Source of the DNA: a virus
IMG/VR virus record: IMGVR_UViG_3300025853_000130
Location: 1 to 51,243 of that record
Reading direction: 5' to 3' (one strand)
Length of the DNA: 51,243 nucleotides
A program made the position numbers and the translations under genes. Position 1 is the first letter of the stretch. Every line of letters begins with the position of its first letter. Positions 30,465-38,215 of the stretch are shown here, piece by piece. The notes under the pieces are model-generated. The model did not search any database and was not told the DNA's origin. It saw only the letters and a list, made by a program, of their open reading frames with translations.

Positions 30465-32039
30465 ATGCCAATAGTGTTCAGCCCCGGTGAGCCGGAAACT
30501 CGACCACTATACCCCGACGAAGTAGTGTACACAACCGCACAAAAAGTTGCAGACCTTTTGGACATTGGACCGCAAGATGCAATTCTTATGAGTGCTGATG
30601 CTGACACAGATGCAGTGTACATTACAGGAAATGAATTTCGCCAAGTAGGTTTTAGCGTTGGCGACAAAATTAGAGTCTATAGCGACGCTGACCCGTTTGG
30701 TGAGGATGATTTAGAAATCACCGCTATCGGAAGGGGGGCTGGTGGCAAATCCGCTCATGTTAAACTCACCTTTAGTGGTGCAACACTTACTGCATCCGAT
30801 TATGAAGTGGCAGATAATGGATATGTACAGAATACTGCCTCTTTTACCAATGGGCGTGTTCGTGGAATAACAAAAGCCAAAGTGGACCATGTTATACTCA
30901 AGATGCAAGACCGTATTGACAATCTTACACGCAACGCTTGGCGACCATATCTTGTTGCCGCAGAATACATCAATTTCGATACTTACAAGCCGTACCGACG
31001 ACGATACTATACTGATTATGTAGGTACAAGCCCACTGCTATTCCGTAATGTACAACAAATGCTACGCATTGAACTTTGGCAGGGTGATGACTACCGTGAA
31101 ATTGCGGCGGCGGAGGCTCGACTTAAATTCAATGATGTATCGAATCTTTCTTCCGCAAGCGTGTACATTTCACCCGGAAATGGTAGCGTAGCCACACTTT
31201 CTCAAGGCACAGGCACAGGACAGTGGCGTGATGATTTTGATGCCACCACCGTCGCTCAAAACTTTGCAGACCTCATCAACAAAGAGGACAGGGTAAGTAA
31301 AGCGGCGGTTAATTTTAGTCCTACATTTACTCTTGAAGGCTCAACATCGAATGTAGCCGTGAACAATGAATTCCTTGCATCTGCCAATGCAGACTACGGC
31401 ACAGGTATAGTCAAACTTACATCTATGCGAGCCGTCAAAGCAGGTGAAGTTTGTAGCATTGTTTCAAGCACAAGTGACATTGAAATCTCACAAACTCAAT
31501 TAGCAACAACTACGGCATCAAGTGAAGATACCGGAACAATTACTGTAGCCGATACAACTAACTTTGTCAATGCGGGTGTTGCTACAGACGGTACGAATGT
31601 ATTTCGATATACGGGCAAAACGGCTACAACTTTTACAGGTTGCGTGGCTGTATCGGGTAGCCTCCCATCGAGCGGAACAATTACTCAGCATAGTTTTCTT
31701 GTTGATTTACAAGGAGGGTCAAGCAGTGGTGATAATGCTCGACTTCGTGATTGGTGGCTTGACCATGAGCAAGGTATTGTGTACTTCAATAACTCCTACC
31801 CGTTCTTTGAATGGAACGCTATCAAAGTTGCATACATTTACGGCGAGCGATATGTTGAGAAAGCCATCGAAGATATATGCACAAAGATGGTAGCGATTGA
31901 ATTACTTATGGCTGATGACCGTAGCGTACTTATTCCCGAAGGAACTCAAAACATTGACCTTGCAAGCAAGGTGCAACTATACCAAGCCGAGATTGAAAGA
32001 ACACTACCAAAGTATATTGAATTGGTGGTGTTTGAATGA
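30465..32039 (+). CDS. Head-tail connector (adaptor) protein, enlarged
   Basis: The 524-residue product combines an N-terminal adaptor-like helix set (TTAQKVADLLDIGP) and a helix KAKVDHVILKMQDRIDNLTR, typical of head-tail adaptors that sit under the portal. C-terminal helices (YVEKAIEDICTKMVAIELLM, then KVQLYQAEIERTL) close the same fold. Between them a beta-rich insertion of about 250 residues (about 200-440) contains a TTVAQNFADLIN phrase also found in modified form in the tail protein at 37040. The normal adaptor is much shorter, so decoration domains have been added. It overlaps the next gene by four bases. Confidence 0.68.
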   Translation: MPIVFSPGEPETRPLYPDEVVYTTAQKVADLLDIGPQDAILMSADADTDAVYITGNEFRQVGFSVGDKIRVYSDADPFGEDDLEITAIGRGAGGKSAHVKLTFSGATLTASDYEVADNGYVQNTASFTNGRVRGITKAKVDHVILKMQDRIDNLTRNAWRPYLVAAEYINFDTYKPYRRRYYTDYVGTSPLLFRNVQQMLRIELWQGDDYREIAAAEARLKFNDVSNLSSASVYISPGNGSVATLSQGTGTGQWRDDFDATTVAQNFADLINKEDRVSKAAVNFSPTFTLEGSTSNVAVNNEFLASANADYGTGIVKLTSMRAVKAGEVCSIVSSTSDIEISQTQLATTTASSEDTGTITVADTTNFVNAGVATDGTNVFRYTGKTATTFTGCVAVSGSLPSSGTITQHSFLVDLQGGSSSGDNARLRDWWLDHEQGIVYFNNSYPFFEWNAIKVAYIYGERYVEKAIEDICTKMVAIELLMADDRSVLIPEGTQNIDLASKVQLYQAEIERTLPKYIELVVFE

Positions 32040-32401
32040 ATGTTCGTGATTTTGAGCGTCAAGGTAAAGACATCAATTTTCGCATAGGCGAAGAGATTTT
32101 TAAAAAAGATAAGGTCATACAACAGGAATTTAAAGACCATTTTACCTCTTATCCCCCTGCTTTTCGTGAGCAAATGGAAAGAATTGAAGCGGGGGCTAAG
32201 GGTTTCACCATTCAAGACGGCTATCCTGTGAACAATCAATCGGGCGAGCCAGCGAGTGAAATGGAATATAATAGTATTCAACAGGCTACAGATAGAGCCA
32301 TGTTACGACAGAATCCCGAAATAGAGCGTAATAATTTACGCTACGAAGACGGTTTTTTCATACCTCTTGATTACAAGAAATTGATGGAGAAGGAGCGATA
32401 A
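32036..32401 (+). CDS. Small connector-region protein
   Basis: The 121-residue product starts in the stop of the connector gene (ATGA). It is charged and helical at first (FERQGKDINFRIGEEIFKKD), with a Pro/Gly middle and an Arg/Glu-rich end. Position between adaptor and tail-completion genes suggests a neck or head-closure component; no motif proves it. Confidence 0.6.
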   Translation: MNVRDFERQGKDINFRIGEEIFKKDKVIQQEFKDHFTSYPPAFREQMERIEAGAKGFTIQDGYPVNNQSGEPASEMEYNSIQQATDRAMLRQNPEIERNNLRYEDGFFIPLDYKKLMEKER

Positions 32402-32403
32402 TC

Positions 32404-32853
32404 ATGACGGCAACATGGACAGAAGGTTTGGATGTCATTATCGGCTTGTTCAAAGACGATTGGAACAGGGCTAACACAAGCAATTATCGCCCCGTTGTCA
32501 TTGATATTGCTGATACCACAGCCGAACAAGGTAAGCGTCTTGACCTCGATAAACACGACTATGTTCTTGTTTATGAAACGGCTCACAATGAAGAAGCACC
32601 CGAACTGTTTTACGACTTTGTAACGACACGCATAAATATTACAGTTGATGTCCGAACTACAAAGGGGCGTAAGCATTTACAGGCTCTTGAGAACGAAGTG
32701 CGGAGGGTGATACATACCAAGAGAAAAGGTGACGGTACAAACTTTGACCGCCTCGTATTCAAAACAAGAACGGATTTGAGTGACCGAAGCAAATTTCTTT
32801 TTCGTATGACATTCCAAATTGAAGTAGTAATATTAGCAGAACTAATTCCATAG
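32404..32853 (+). CDS. Tail completion/terminator-like protein
   Basis: The 149-residue product has the length and alpha/beta pattern of tail terminators: an N-terminal helix (GLDVIIGLFKDDW), strands (YVLVYETA, TRINITVDVRTTKG), a helix KHLQALENEVRRVIHTKRKG and a final strand pair (KFLFRMTFQIEVVIL). Such proteins cap the tail tube where it joins the head. It sits directly before the tail tube gene, in the usual order. Assigned by pattern and context. Confidence 0.65.
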   Translation: MTATWTEGLDVIIGLFKDDWNRANTSNYRPVVIDIADTTAEQGKRLDLDKHDYVLVYETAHNEEAPELFYDFVTTRINITVDVRTTKGRKHLQALENEVRRVIHTKRKGDGTNFDRLVFKTRTDLSDRSKFLFRMTFQIEVVILAELIP

Positions 32854-32863
32854 GTGAAAAAAC

Positions 32864-34732
32864 ATGCCATCAACAGTGTATAAGGGAGATTTAGCAGAAG
32901 TATCATTTGCTCCGGAGGTAGGCTTGACGATTGTTTCTTCAACAGATGCCTCATTTGCTCTTACTGCGGGTGACGACCATACTCAAATTGTTTTTACAGG
33001 TGCAAATTCTGTTATTTTTAATAGCGATGATTTGCGATACCCCGATGGAATGCTGGTTGGTTCTCAAGTCGTTTTTACAAGAAATAGTGGTACTGCTATC
33101 GCTGATGGAGATTTAGACCGTGTTTTTACTATTGTATATAATGTTGGTGATACTATAAAATTAGCACCTAAAATGTTATCATCGGGTACAATTAACGATA
33201 GTGCTGTTTCTCTCCATATCCTTCCTTACAAAACACCTCCTCTTAATTCAGCAATGTCGAGAGGTGCTAACAGTGAGTCTGTTTTGACTGACCAATTCCT
33301 CGGCATTACTAATGCTCTCACCGTACCCGAAACAAAAGTGGATTTGAAGCGATTCCATGTTGTCGGTCTTGGTCGAGATACATCGGTACAAGTTCCCGGT
33401 AAAATGATTACTGAGGGTGGGTCTTTTGAAGTCGCTATGCACAGTGCTCGCTGGCTCAAGTATTGCCTTGGTGGTGAAGTAGTCACCAATGGTACTGATT
33501 CCGATGTTGCACCCACATTAAGTGCCGCTACAAAAGCAGGTCAAAGTTTTATTACTGTTAGTGCGGCAACCGATTTTGACATAAACAAACATATCATCAT
33601 TAAAGAAACAGCAACATATACGCCCGTCACAACAACTCACGATGCTAACATTGCAGATGCGGCATTGCGATGGGATGGTAGTTTTACTGACACTCGATTC
33701 GATACGGCTCTTCGTAGTGAGGCTCGCCGTATCATCGGTGTTGATGGTACAACCATATATTTAGATGAACCACTTCAATACCCACATGCAAGTGGACTAA
33801 CTGTAAATTTAAGAGATTATGCAGATGCCACTAATAAAAAAGCACCCGCAGTTAATACTACAACAACACCACCAACAATCACAAACGCACAAACACATCT
33901 TCTTTTTACAAACACATATCAACCATCATTCAGTCTTGAAGTATCACAACGACGAAGAAATGTTGATACGGGAGAAGGTGCAACTGATGGTAGTGCTACA
34001 GACTCTAAGGAACTAACTCGTGTGTTTCGTGGATGTAAAGTTACTGATTTCACCCTTACAACTGACAATGATGCCGCTCTCCGTTTGGCTGTAAATTTCA
34101 ACGCCGCTTTATGTTACACCGATACGGGAAGATTAGAAGGAACACCAATTACTCGTTATGCTTCTCACCGTATGTTTGATGATACCGCAAACACAACCAC
34201 AAAGAGATTTATTTCTGGTATTGCACCTTGTACACAAAAACCGTTTATGTTTTACAATGGCACAATCAATATGGCAGGTGTGCAAGTAGCACAAGTGCTT
34301 AACTTTAATCTTACAGGACAACTTGGTATGCAAGGCTTCCATGTCATCAACGGACAAAACAGTGTAAGTTCTGCCACAGAACAAGTGCCTTTTGGTGGTT
34401 CACGAAACACATCTCTTATGGTTGAAGGACAAACAACATACGAAGCAACAATGGAAATTATTGTTGATGACCCATTGTTTTACCATAAAATGCGTTCTGC
34501 AACAGAATTTAGTGGAAAGAAAGACGGTAATACAAACAATCAAATTCGTATTGATTTTACAAAATCAACTTCTCAAAGTGATACAGAAAGATTGATGATT
34601 ATAATTGATGAGTATTATATTGTTGAAGCACCTCTTCAAATCCCCGAAGATAAAGGTGCTGTTAAATCAACTCTCAAAATCATGCCTAAAACAATCAAAG
34701 TTGTAGCACGAGATACTATTATCAAATACTAA
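32864..34732 (+). CDS. Major tail tube protein, large form
   Basis: TAGGTGAAAAAAC precedes ATG 32864. The 622-residue beta-rich product has a tube-like core: SFSLEVSQRR (about 354), the phrase RGCKVTDFTLTTDNDAALRL (about 386-405) and later strands ending with EAPLQIPEDKGAVKSTLKIM. This alternation is typical of tail tube proteins, in which hexamers stack around the tape measure. It is much longer than the usual 150-300 residues, so several surface domains are added (residues about 1-130 and 200-340). It lies between terminator and chaperones as expected. Confidence 0.72.
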   Translation: MPSTVYKGDLAEVSFAPEVGLTIVSSTDASFALTAGDDHTQIVFTGANSVIFNSDDLRYPDGMLVGSQVVFTRNSGTAIADGDLDRVFTIVYNVGDTIKLAPKMLSSGTINDSAVSLHILPYKTPPLNSAMSRGANSESVLTDQFLGITNALTVPETKVDLKRFHVVGLGRDTSVQVPGKMITEGGSFEVAMHSARWLKYCLGGEVVTNGTDSDVAPTLSAATKAGQSFITVSAATDFDINKHIIIKETATYTPVTTTHDANIADAALRWDGSFTDTRFDTALRSEARRIIGVDGTTIYLDEPLQYPHASGLTVNLRDYADATNKKAPAVNTTTTPPTITNAQTHLLFTNTYQPSFSLEVSQRRRNVDTGEGATDGSATDSKELTRVFRGCKVTDFTLTTDNDAALRLAVNFNAALCYTDTGRLEGTPITRYASHRMFDDTANTTTKRFISGIAPCTQKPFMFYNGTINMAGVQVAQVLNFNLTGQLGMQGFHVINGQNSVSSATEQVPFGGSRNTSLMVEGQTTYEATMEIIVDDPLFYHKMRSATEFSGKKDGNTNNQIRIDFTKSTSQSDTERLMIIIDEYYIVEAPLQIPEDKGAVKSTLKIMPKTIKVVARDTIIKY

Positions 34733-34741
34733 GGTGATAAT

Positions 34742-35230
34742 ATGGAAAAATCATTACAAAAATACCGCCGACTTGGAGTGGAAGGTTATGCTCGTTGGTT
34801 GTGCGACTCTAACGGTGTTGAATACACTGAGGATATGGCGAGCATGACTGATAACCACGCTTTGCACTTCCACATTGAAGCATTGTTAAAACCTAAAGAA
34901 GAGCCTAATCCACTTGTACAAGAAGAAGAGGTAAATCCATTCCCTGTTGAAATACAGCAATACGATTCACTTACAGTTGCAGAATTGCGAGAACTATGTA
35001 AAGAGCGAGGATTGCCTGTTTATGGCACAAAAGCAGAAATTGTTTTCCGCTTAAAGCAACATGATGATGGTATTATTCCCGAAGAAACACCCGAAAGCCC
35101 TGCCGAAGAGGTAGCCCTTGAAGGTGATTCGGAAGCCCCTGCCGAAGAGGTAGCCGCATCCATTGGAGAGGAAAATAATGACGAACAAGAAAGTAGTAAC
35201 GAACAAGAACCTGTTATTGAAAACGAATGA
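34742..35230 (+). CDS. SAP-domain protein with acidic repeat tail
   Basis: AAGGTGATAAT precedes ATG 34742. The 162-residue product has a helical N-terminus and a SAP motif (YDSLTVAELRELCKERGLPV then GTKAEIVFRLKQHD), a fold that in cells binds DNA. The C-terminus is acidic with a short repeat, PAEEVALEGDSEAPAEEVAA. Its last 53 bp overlap the next gene in another frame. SAP-like domains occur in tail and head proteins of phages, possibly as protein contacts. Role unknown. Confidence 0.65.
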   Translation: MEKSLQKYRRLGVEGYARWLCDSNGVEYTEDMASMTDNHALHFHIEALLKPKEEPNPLVQEEEVNPFPVEIQQYDSLTVAELRELCKERGLPVYGTKAEIVFRLKQHDDGIIPEETPESPAEEVALEGDSEAPAEEVAASIGEENNDEQESSNEQEPVIENE

Positions 35231-35552
35231 AACGACAATGCATCATGTTAGGGTGAACCCCGACGACGAAGATGAAGTCATGGAAGTATGGGTACGAGAT
35301 ATTTCATTTCTCGACATACAAGCCGCCGCACAACATATGATTCGCATAGAAAAAGGTGATGTGCAACTTGACTTGGCTGGCTATTGGAATTTCGCATTCT
35401 CCAATTGGATTACAAACACAAACCCAAAACTCACAACAAACGAACTCCTTGAACTTAAAGGATATGTAGGCGAGCAAATCTGTAAAGTGTTGCCTCAACC
35501 AACAGAATTGGCGGAGGCTATGCAAGGGGGGTTTATCAAGCAGAACGGGTGA
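35178..35552 (+). CDS. Tail assembly chaperone (G-like)
   Basis: ATG 35178 is chosen because GGAGAGG (35164-35170) is seven bases before it. The 124-residue product has strands at the start (HHVRVNPDD, VMEVWVRDISFLDI) and helices after (YWNFAFSNWITNTNPKLTTN, LKGYVGEQICKVL), the pattern of tail assembly chaperones. It lies between tube and tape measure, the canonical place. Its end holds a G6 run where a -1 shift would join it to the frame at 35549. The chaperone coats the tape measure during tail assembly and is not in the mature virion. Confidence 0.68.
   Translation: MTNKKVVTNKNLLLKTNETTMHHVRVNPDDEDEVMEVWVRDISFLDIQAAAQHMIRIEKGDVQLDLAGYWNFAFSNWITNTNPKLTTNELLELKGYVGEQICKVLPQPTELAEAMQGGFIKQNG
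35525..35531 (+). other. Candidate -1 ribosomal frameshift site
   Basis: AGGGGGG, read as A-GGG-GGG, lies seven codons before the G-like stop. The downstream frame (35549-35824) is exactly -1 to the upstream frame and is open back through the G run. A slip of one base on Gly codons would make a G-GT fusion, as in most long-tailed phages. Efficiency or a downstream structure was not assessed. Confidence 0.55.
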
Positions 35553-35824
35553 GGGTGGAGGAGTTTCTAAAGAAAGATAAATTCGATAGTGAGCAAGACT
35601 TGGCGACTCAAATAGAATTATGGGCGTACATTATAGCAAAACACTATGGAATATCTCTCGCAGAAACTTATTCAATGCCCCCTCATTTGTTCAAACAATC
35701 GCTCGTTTGGGCATTGACAATAACAGAAGAAAATAATAGAGAGATAGAGCGTAAGAAACAACAGGCGAAGGCAGGGGATAGAGAAACAGTATCGTTGGAT
35801 TATTCGTTTTTAGATTGGGAGTGA
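35549..35824 (+). CDS. Tail assembly chaperone extension (T-like), -1 frame
   Basis: The 91-residue frame opens at GTG 35549 inside the upstream stop (GTGA) and is in the -1 frame. It is helical and charged (QIELWAYIIAKHYGISLAET, then LFKQSLVWALTITEENNREI). In phages this T part is normally made only as an extension of G by frameshift; independent start at GTG is the alternative. It ends five bases before the tape measure start. Confidence 0.65.
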   Translation: MRVEEFLKKDKFDSEQDLATQIELWAYIIAKHYGISLAETYSMPPHLFKQSLVWALTITEENNREIERKKQQAKAGDRETVSLDYSFLDWE

Positions 35825-35828
35825 AAAT

Positions 35829-37040
35829 ATGTCATTATTAGCAATGCTCGGTAGTATGTCGGGTATGGTTTCAAACATTGGACCGAGTTTTAAAACCGCA
35901 GGTAAAATGGCTATTGATGCTTTCAAAAATTTATGGGAATGGATTGATAACAATTTAATCCAGCCATTTAGAGATTTTTTCGATTGGATGGGCGGTGCTT
36001 GGGATGGTGTAAAAGAAGCCGGCTCAACAAGTTTTCAAGCGATATGGGATTTCATTGACTCAGTTTTGATACAACCGTTTGTTTCTTTTATTGAATTGTT
36101 TTCTTGGGAAAACATCAAAACTGCGGGAGAAGTTACATTTGATGCCATTTGGACTGTGATAGATACATTATTGATACAACCTTTTGTATCTTTTATTGAA
36201 TTGTTTTCTTGGGAAAACATCAAAACGGCGGGAGAAGTTACATTTAACGCTTTATGGTCTGTAATTGATACTATTTTTATAAGTCCGTGGAAAACATTTT
36301 TTGGTTGGTTTGAAACTATATGGACTAACATATATGACGGAGCGGTATTTGCTTTTGAATCGGCTTGGAACTTTATTGATTTTATTTTCATATCACCGAT
36401 TAAAACAACATTAGATTGGTTGTCATCGGCTTGGGATTCTGTTTATGATGGAGTAACGGGAGCATTTTCGTCTGCATGGGGTTTTATTGATAATAATTTT
36501 ATTTCTCCTGTTCTTGGTTTTATTGACAATTTATCATTTGATAGTATTCTCGATGGCATAACAAGTGCTTTTACTTCGGCTTGGGATTTTATTTCGGGCA
36601 TAGGTACAGACATAAAAGACATGTTTGTATCATTGGGTACAGATTTAGCAGGTGTATTAAAATCGCCAATCAACGGTTTTATCGGGGCTGTGAATAGTTT
36701 ATTTGCATCATTTAAATTTTCTAAGACAATTGATTTGCCGGGTCTTGACCCATTTACCGTAGGATTTGATTTATCGGATTGGAATATACCTATGCTTGCC
36801 AAAGGTGGTATAGTAACAAAACCTACACTTGCTATGATAGGTGAAGGTGGAGGTCCGGAAGCAGTTATACCATTAGATAAAGCGGGAGGTATGGGTACTC
36901 AAAATTTCAACATTACTGTAAATGCGAGCGGTATAACAGACCGTACTGATAAGCGTACACTTGCTCGTGAAATCGGCAATATGATTCAACAAGAGATGGC
37001 TCGTAACATCGGCGGTACTACAATGCGAGGTAGGTACTGA
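35829..37040 (+). CDS. Tape measure protein, short, with 35-residue repeats
   Basis: The 403-residue product is built of Trp/Phe-rich repeats of about 35 residues with the recurring phrase W-x-x-I-D-x-x-(L/F)-I-x-P, six or so units between residues 35 and 230. Two neighbours are almost identical at DNA level. The end, AKGGIVTKPTLAMIGEGG with PEAVIPL, is the common C-terminal signature of tape measure proteins. Tape measures set tail length and reach the membrane during ejection; 403 residues would give a short tail. Strong hydrophobic periodicity fits a helical rod inside the tube. Context (after chaperones) agrees. Confidence 0.8.
   Translation: MSLLAMLGSMSGMVSNIGPSFKTAGKMAIDAFKNLWEWIDNNLIQPFRDFFDWMGGAWDGVKEAGSTSFQAIWDFIDSVLIQPFVSFIELFSWENIKTAGEVTFDAIWTVIDTLLIQPFVSFIELFSWENIKTAGEVTFNALWSVIDTIFISPWKTFFGWFETIWTNIYDGAVFAFESAWNFIDFIFISPIKTTLDWLSSAWDSVYDGVTGAFSSAWGFIDNNFISPVLGFIDNLSFDSILDGITSAFTSAWDFISGIGTDIKDMFVSLGTDLAGVLKSPINGFIGAVNSLFASFKFSKTIDLPGLDPFTVGFDLSDWNIPMLAKGGIVTKPTLAMIGEGGGPEAVIPLDKAGGMGTQNFNITVNASGITDRTDKRTLAREIGNMIQQEMARNIGGTTMRGRY
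36066..36245 (+). repeat. Tandem 105-bp repeat in tape measure gene
   Basis: 36066-36140 and 36171-36245 match at 72 of 75 positions by eye, period 105 bp (35 codons). More diverged units continue on both sides at protein level. Recent duplication of one unit would lengthen the tail by a fixed step. Confidence 0.75.
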
Positions 37041-38206
37041 TGGGAACACCAATATTTCTTTTACGCAACGATGGTGGCAAAATACCACTCATGGCGACAA
37101 CACTTACAATGAATGTTGATAGAAATGTTGTAGCGTTGCCTATGCCTACGGCTGGTGGCTCTCGATTTGCATTTGACCTCAATCTGCCGAAATCTCTTAT
37201 TACAATTGAAGGAGTAATGACTGATGATGATTTGTTAAGTATAGGTGATTTACAAAGAGAAGCAAATGCTATAATAGACTTTAGCCGAATACAAGGAGAA
37301 AGTGCTGATTCAGCATTTAGATGGAATTTTTATGTATCAACTTTTACAAATGGTGTTACACTTGATAACCCTTCAACTGCTAAATATGCTATTAAAATAA
37401 ATAATACTTATGAAATTTGGTTAGCGAAGCAAACATCATCTTTTTTTGGATATGATAGTGGAAGTAGTCGTTACTATTTAGCGACAGAAAGTGCGTCGGC
37501 ATACCGTACTGTAACACAAATTGCATCGGATTTTGCAGGTTTGATTAACGCTAACAGTGGCACTTTCAATATGACGGCTAATGTTATCAATTCTCCAACA
37601 GATAATACTGCAAATGTAGCAGTTGAATTAACACAAACAAATCAAGGAAAGGCTGGTAATATGTCGCATCCTTCATTTTCCACTTGGCCTGTAAATGCGT
37701 TATTACCGAATTATAAACCATATCATACACAATTTTTTGGAGGAACTAATTCTGTAAGTGCTGAAAATAAAAGTGCAGGTGATAAAGTCGCTGAATTATT
37801 TGGAGTGCTAAACAACAGTAACAATGGGGGTGGAGGAGCAATTCTAAATCCCGATGCATGGTTGAGAAGTTTAAACGATTTGGCAGATAAGACGAGCATA
37901 ATAAGTGGAAATGAAAGACAAAATTTGGATGCAAAGTATGGAGATTATATCATCGGTATTCAAATTCCATTTAAATCGAATGTAAATAATAATTCATCGT
38001 TATTTTATATGCCAACAGGTGGTCTTATGGAAATTTTTGATAAAACAGCAGATAATGCAAAGCCCGTTGGTACAAAATATCAAGGAATAGGTGATGAATA
38101 CGGGGCGATAAAAGGAGCGATAGCAAACGCTACATTTGTTCAACTTGGTGGAGAACCGCTTTACAGTTACACGATTAACTTCATACCGATTGATTGGATA
38201 TTCTGA
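37040..38206 (+). CDS. Distal tail/baseplate protein candidate
   Basis: The 388-residue product starts in the stop of the tape measure gene (TGATG). N-terminal strands (SRFAFDLNLPKSLITIEGVM) and the end (EPLYSYTINFIPIDWIF) form a core split by insertions, as in distal tail proteins that hold fibres. The insertion at about 110-215 contains TVTQIASDFAGLIN and later TQTNQGKAGN, a small beta module similar to one in the connector. Place after the tape measure supports a baseplate role; enzyme activity is not evident. Confidence 0.65.
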   Translation: MGTPIFLLRNDGGKIPLMATTLTMNVDRNVVALPMPTAGGSRFAFDLNLPKSLITIEGVMTDDDLLSIGDLQREANAIIDFSRIQGESADSAFRWNFYVSTFTNGVTLDNPSTAKYAIKINNTYEIWLAKQTSSFFGYDSGSSRYYLATESASAYRTVTQIASDFAGLINANSGTFNMTANVINSPTDNTANVAVELTQTNQGKAGNMSHPSFSTWPVNALLPNYKPYHTQFFGGTNSVSAENKSAGDKVAELFGVLNNSNNGGGGAILNPDAWLRSLNDLADKTSIISGNERQNLDAKYGDYIIGIQIPFKSNVNNNSSLFYMPTGGLMEIFDKTADNAKPVGTKYQGIGDEYGAIKGAIANATFVQLGGEPLYSYTINFIPIDWIF

Positions 38207-38215
38207 GGTGATACA

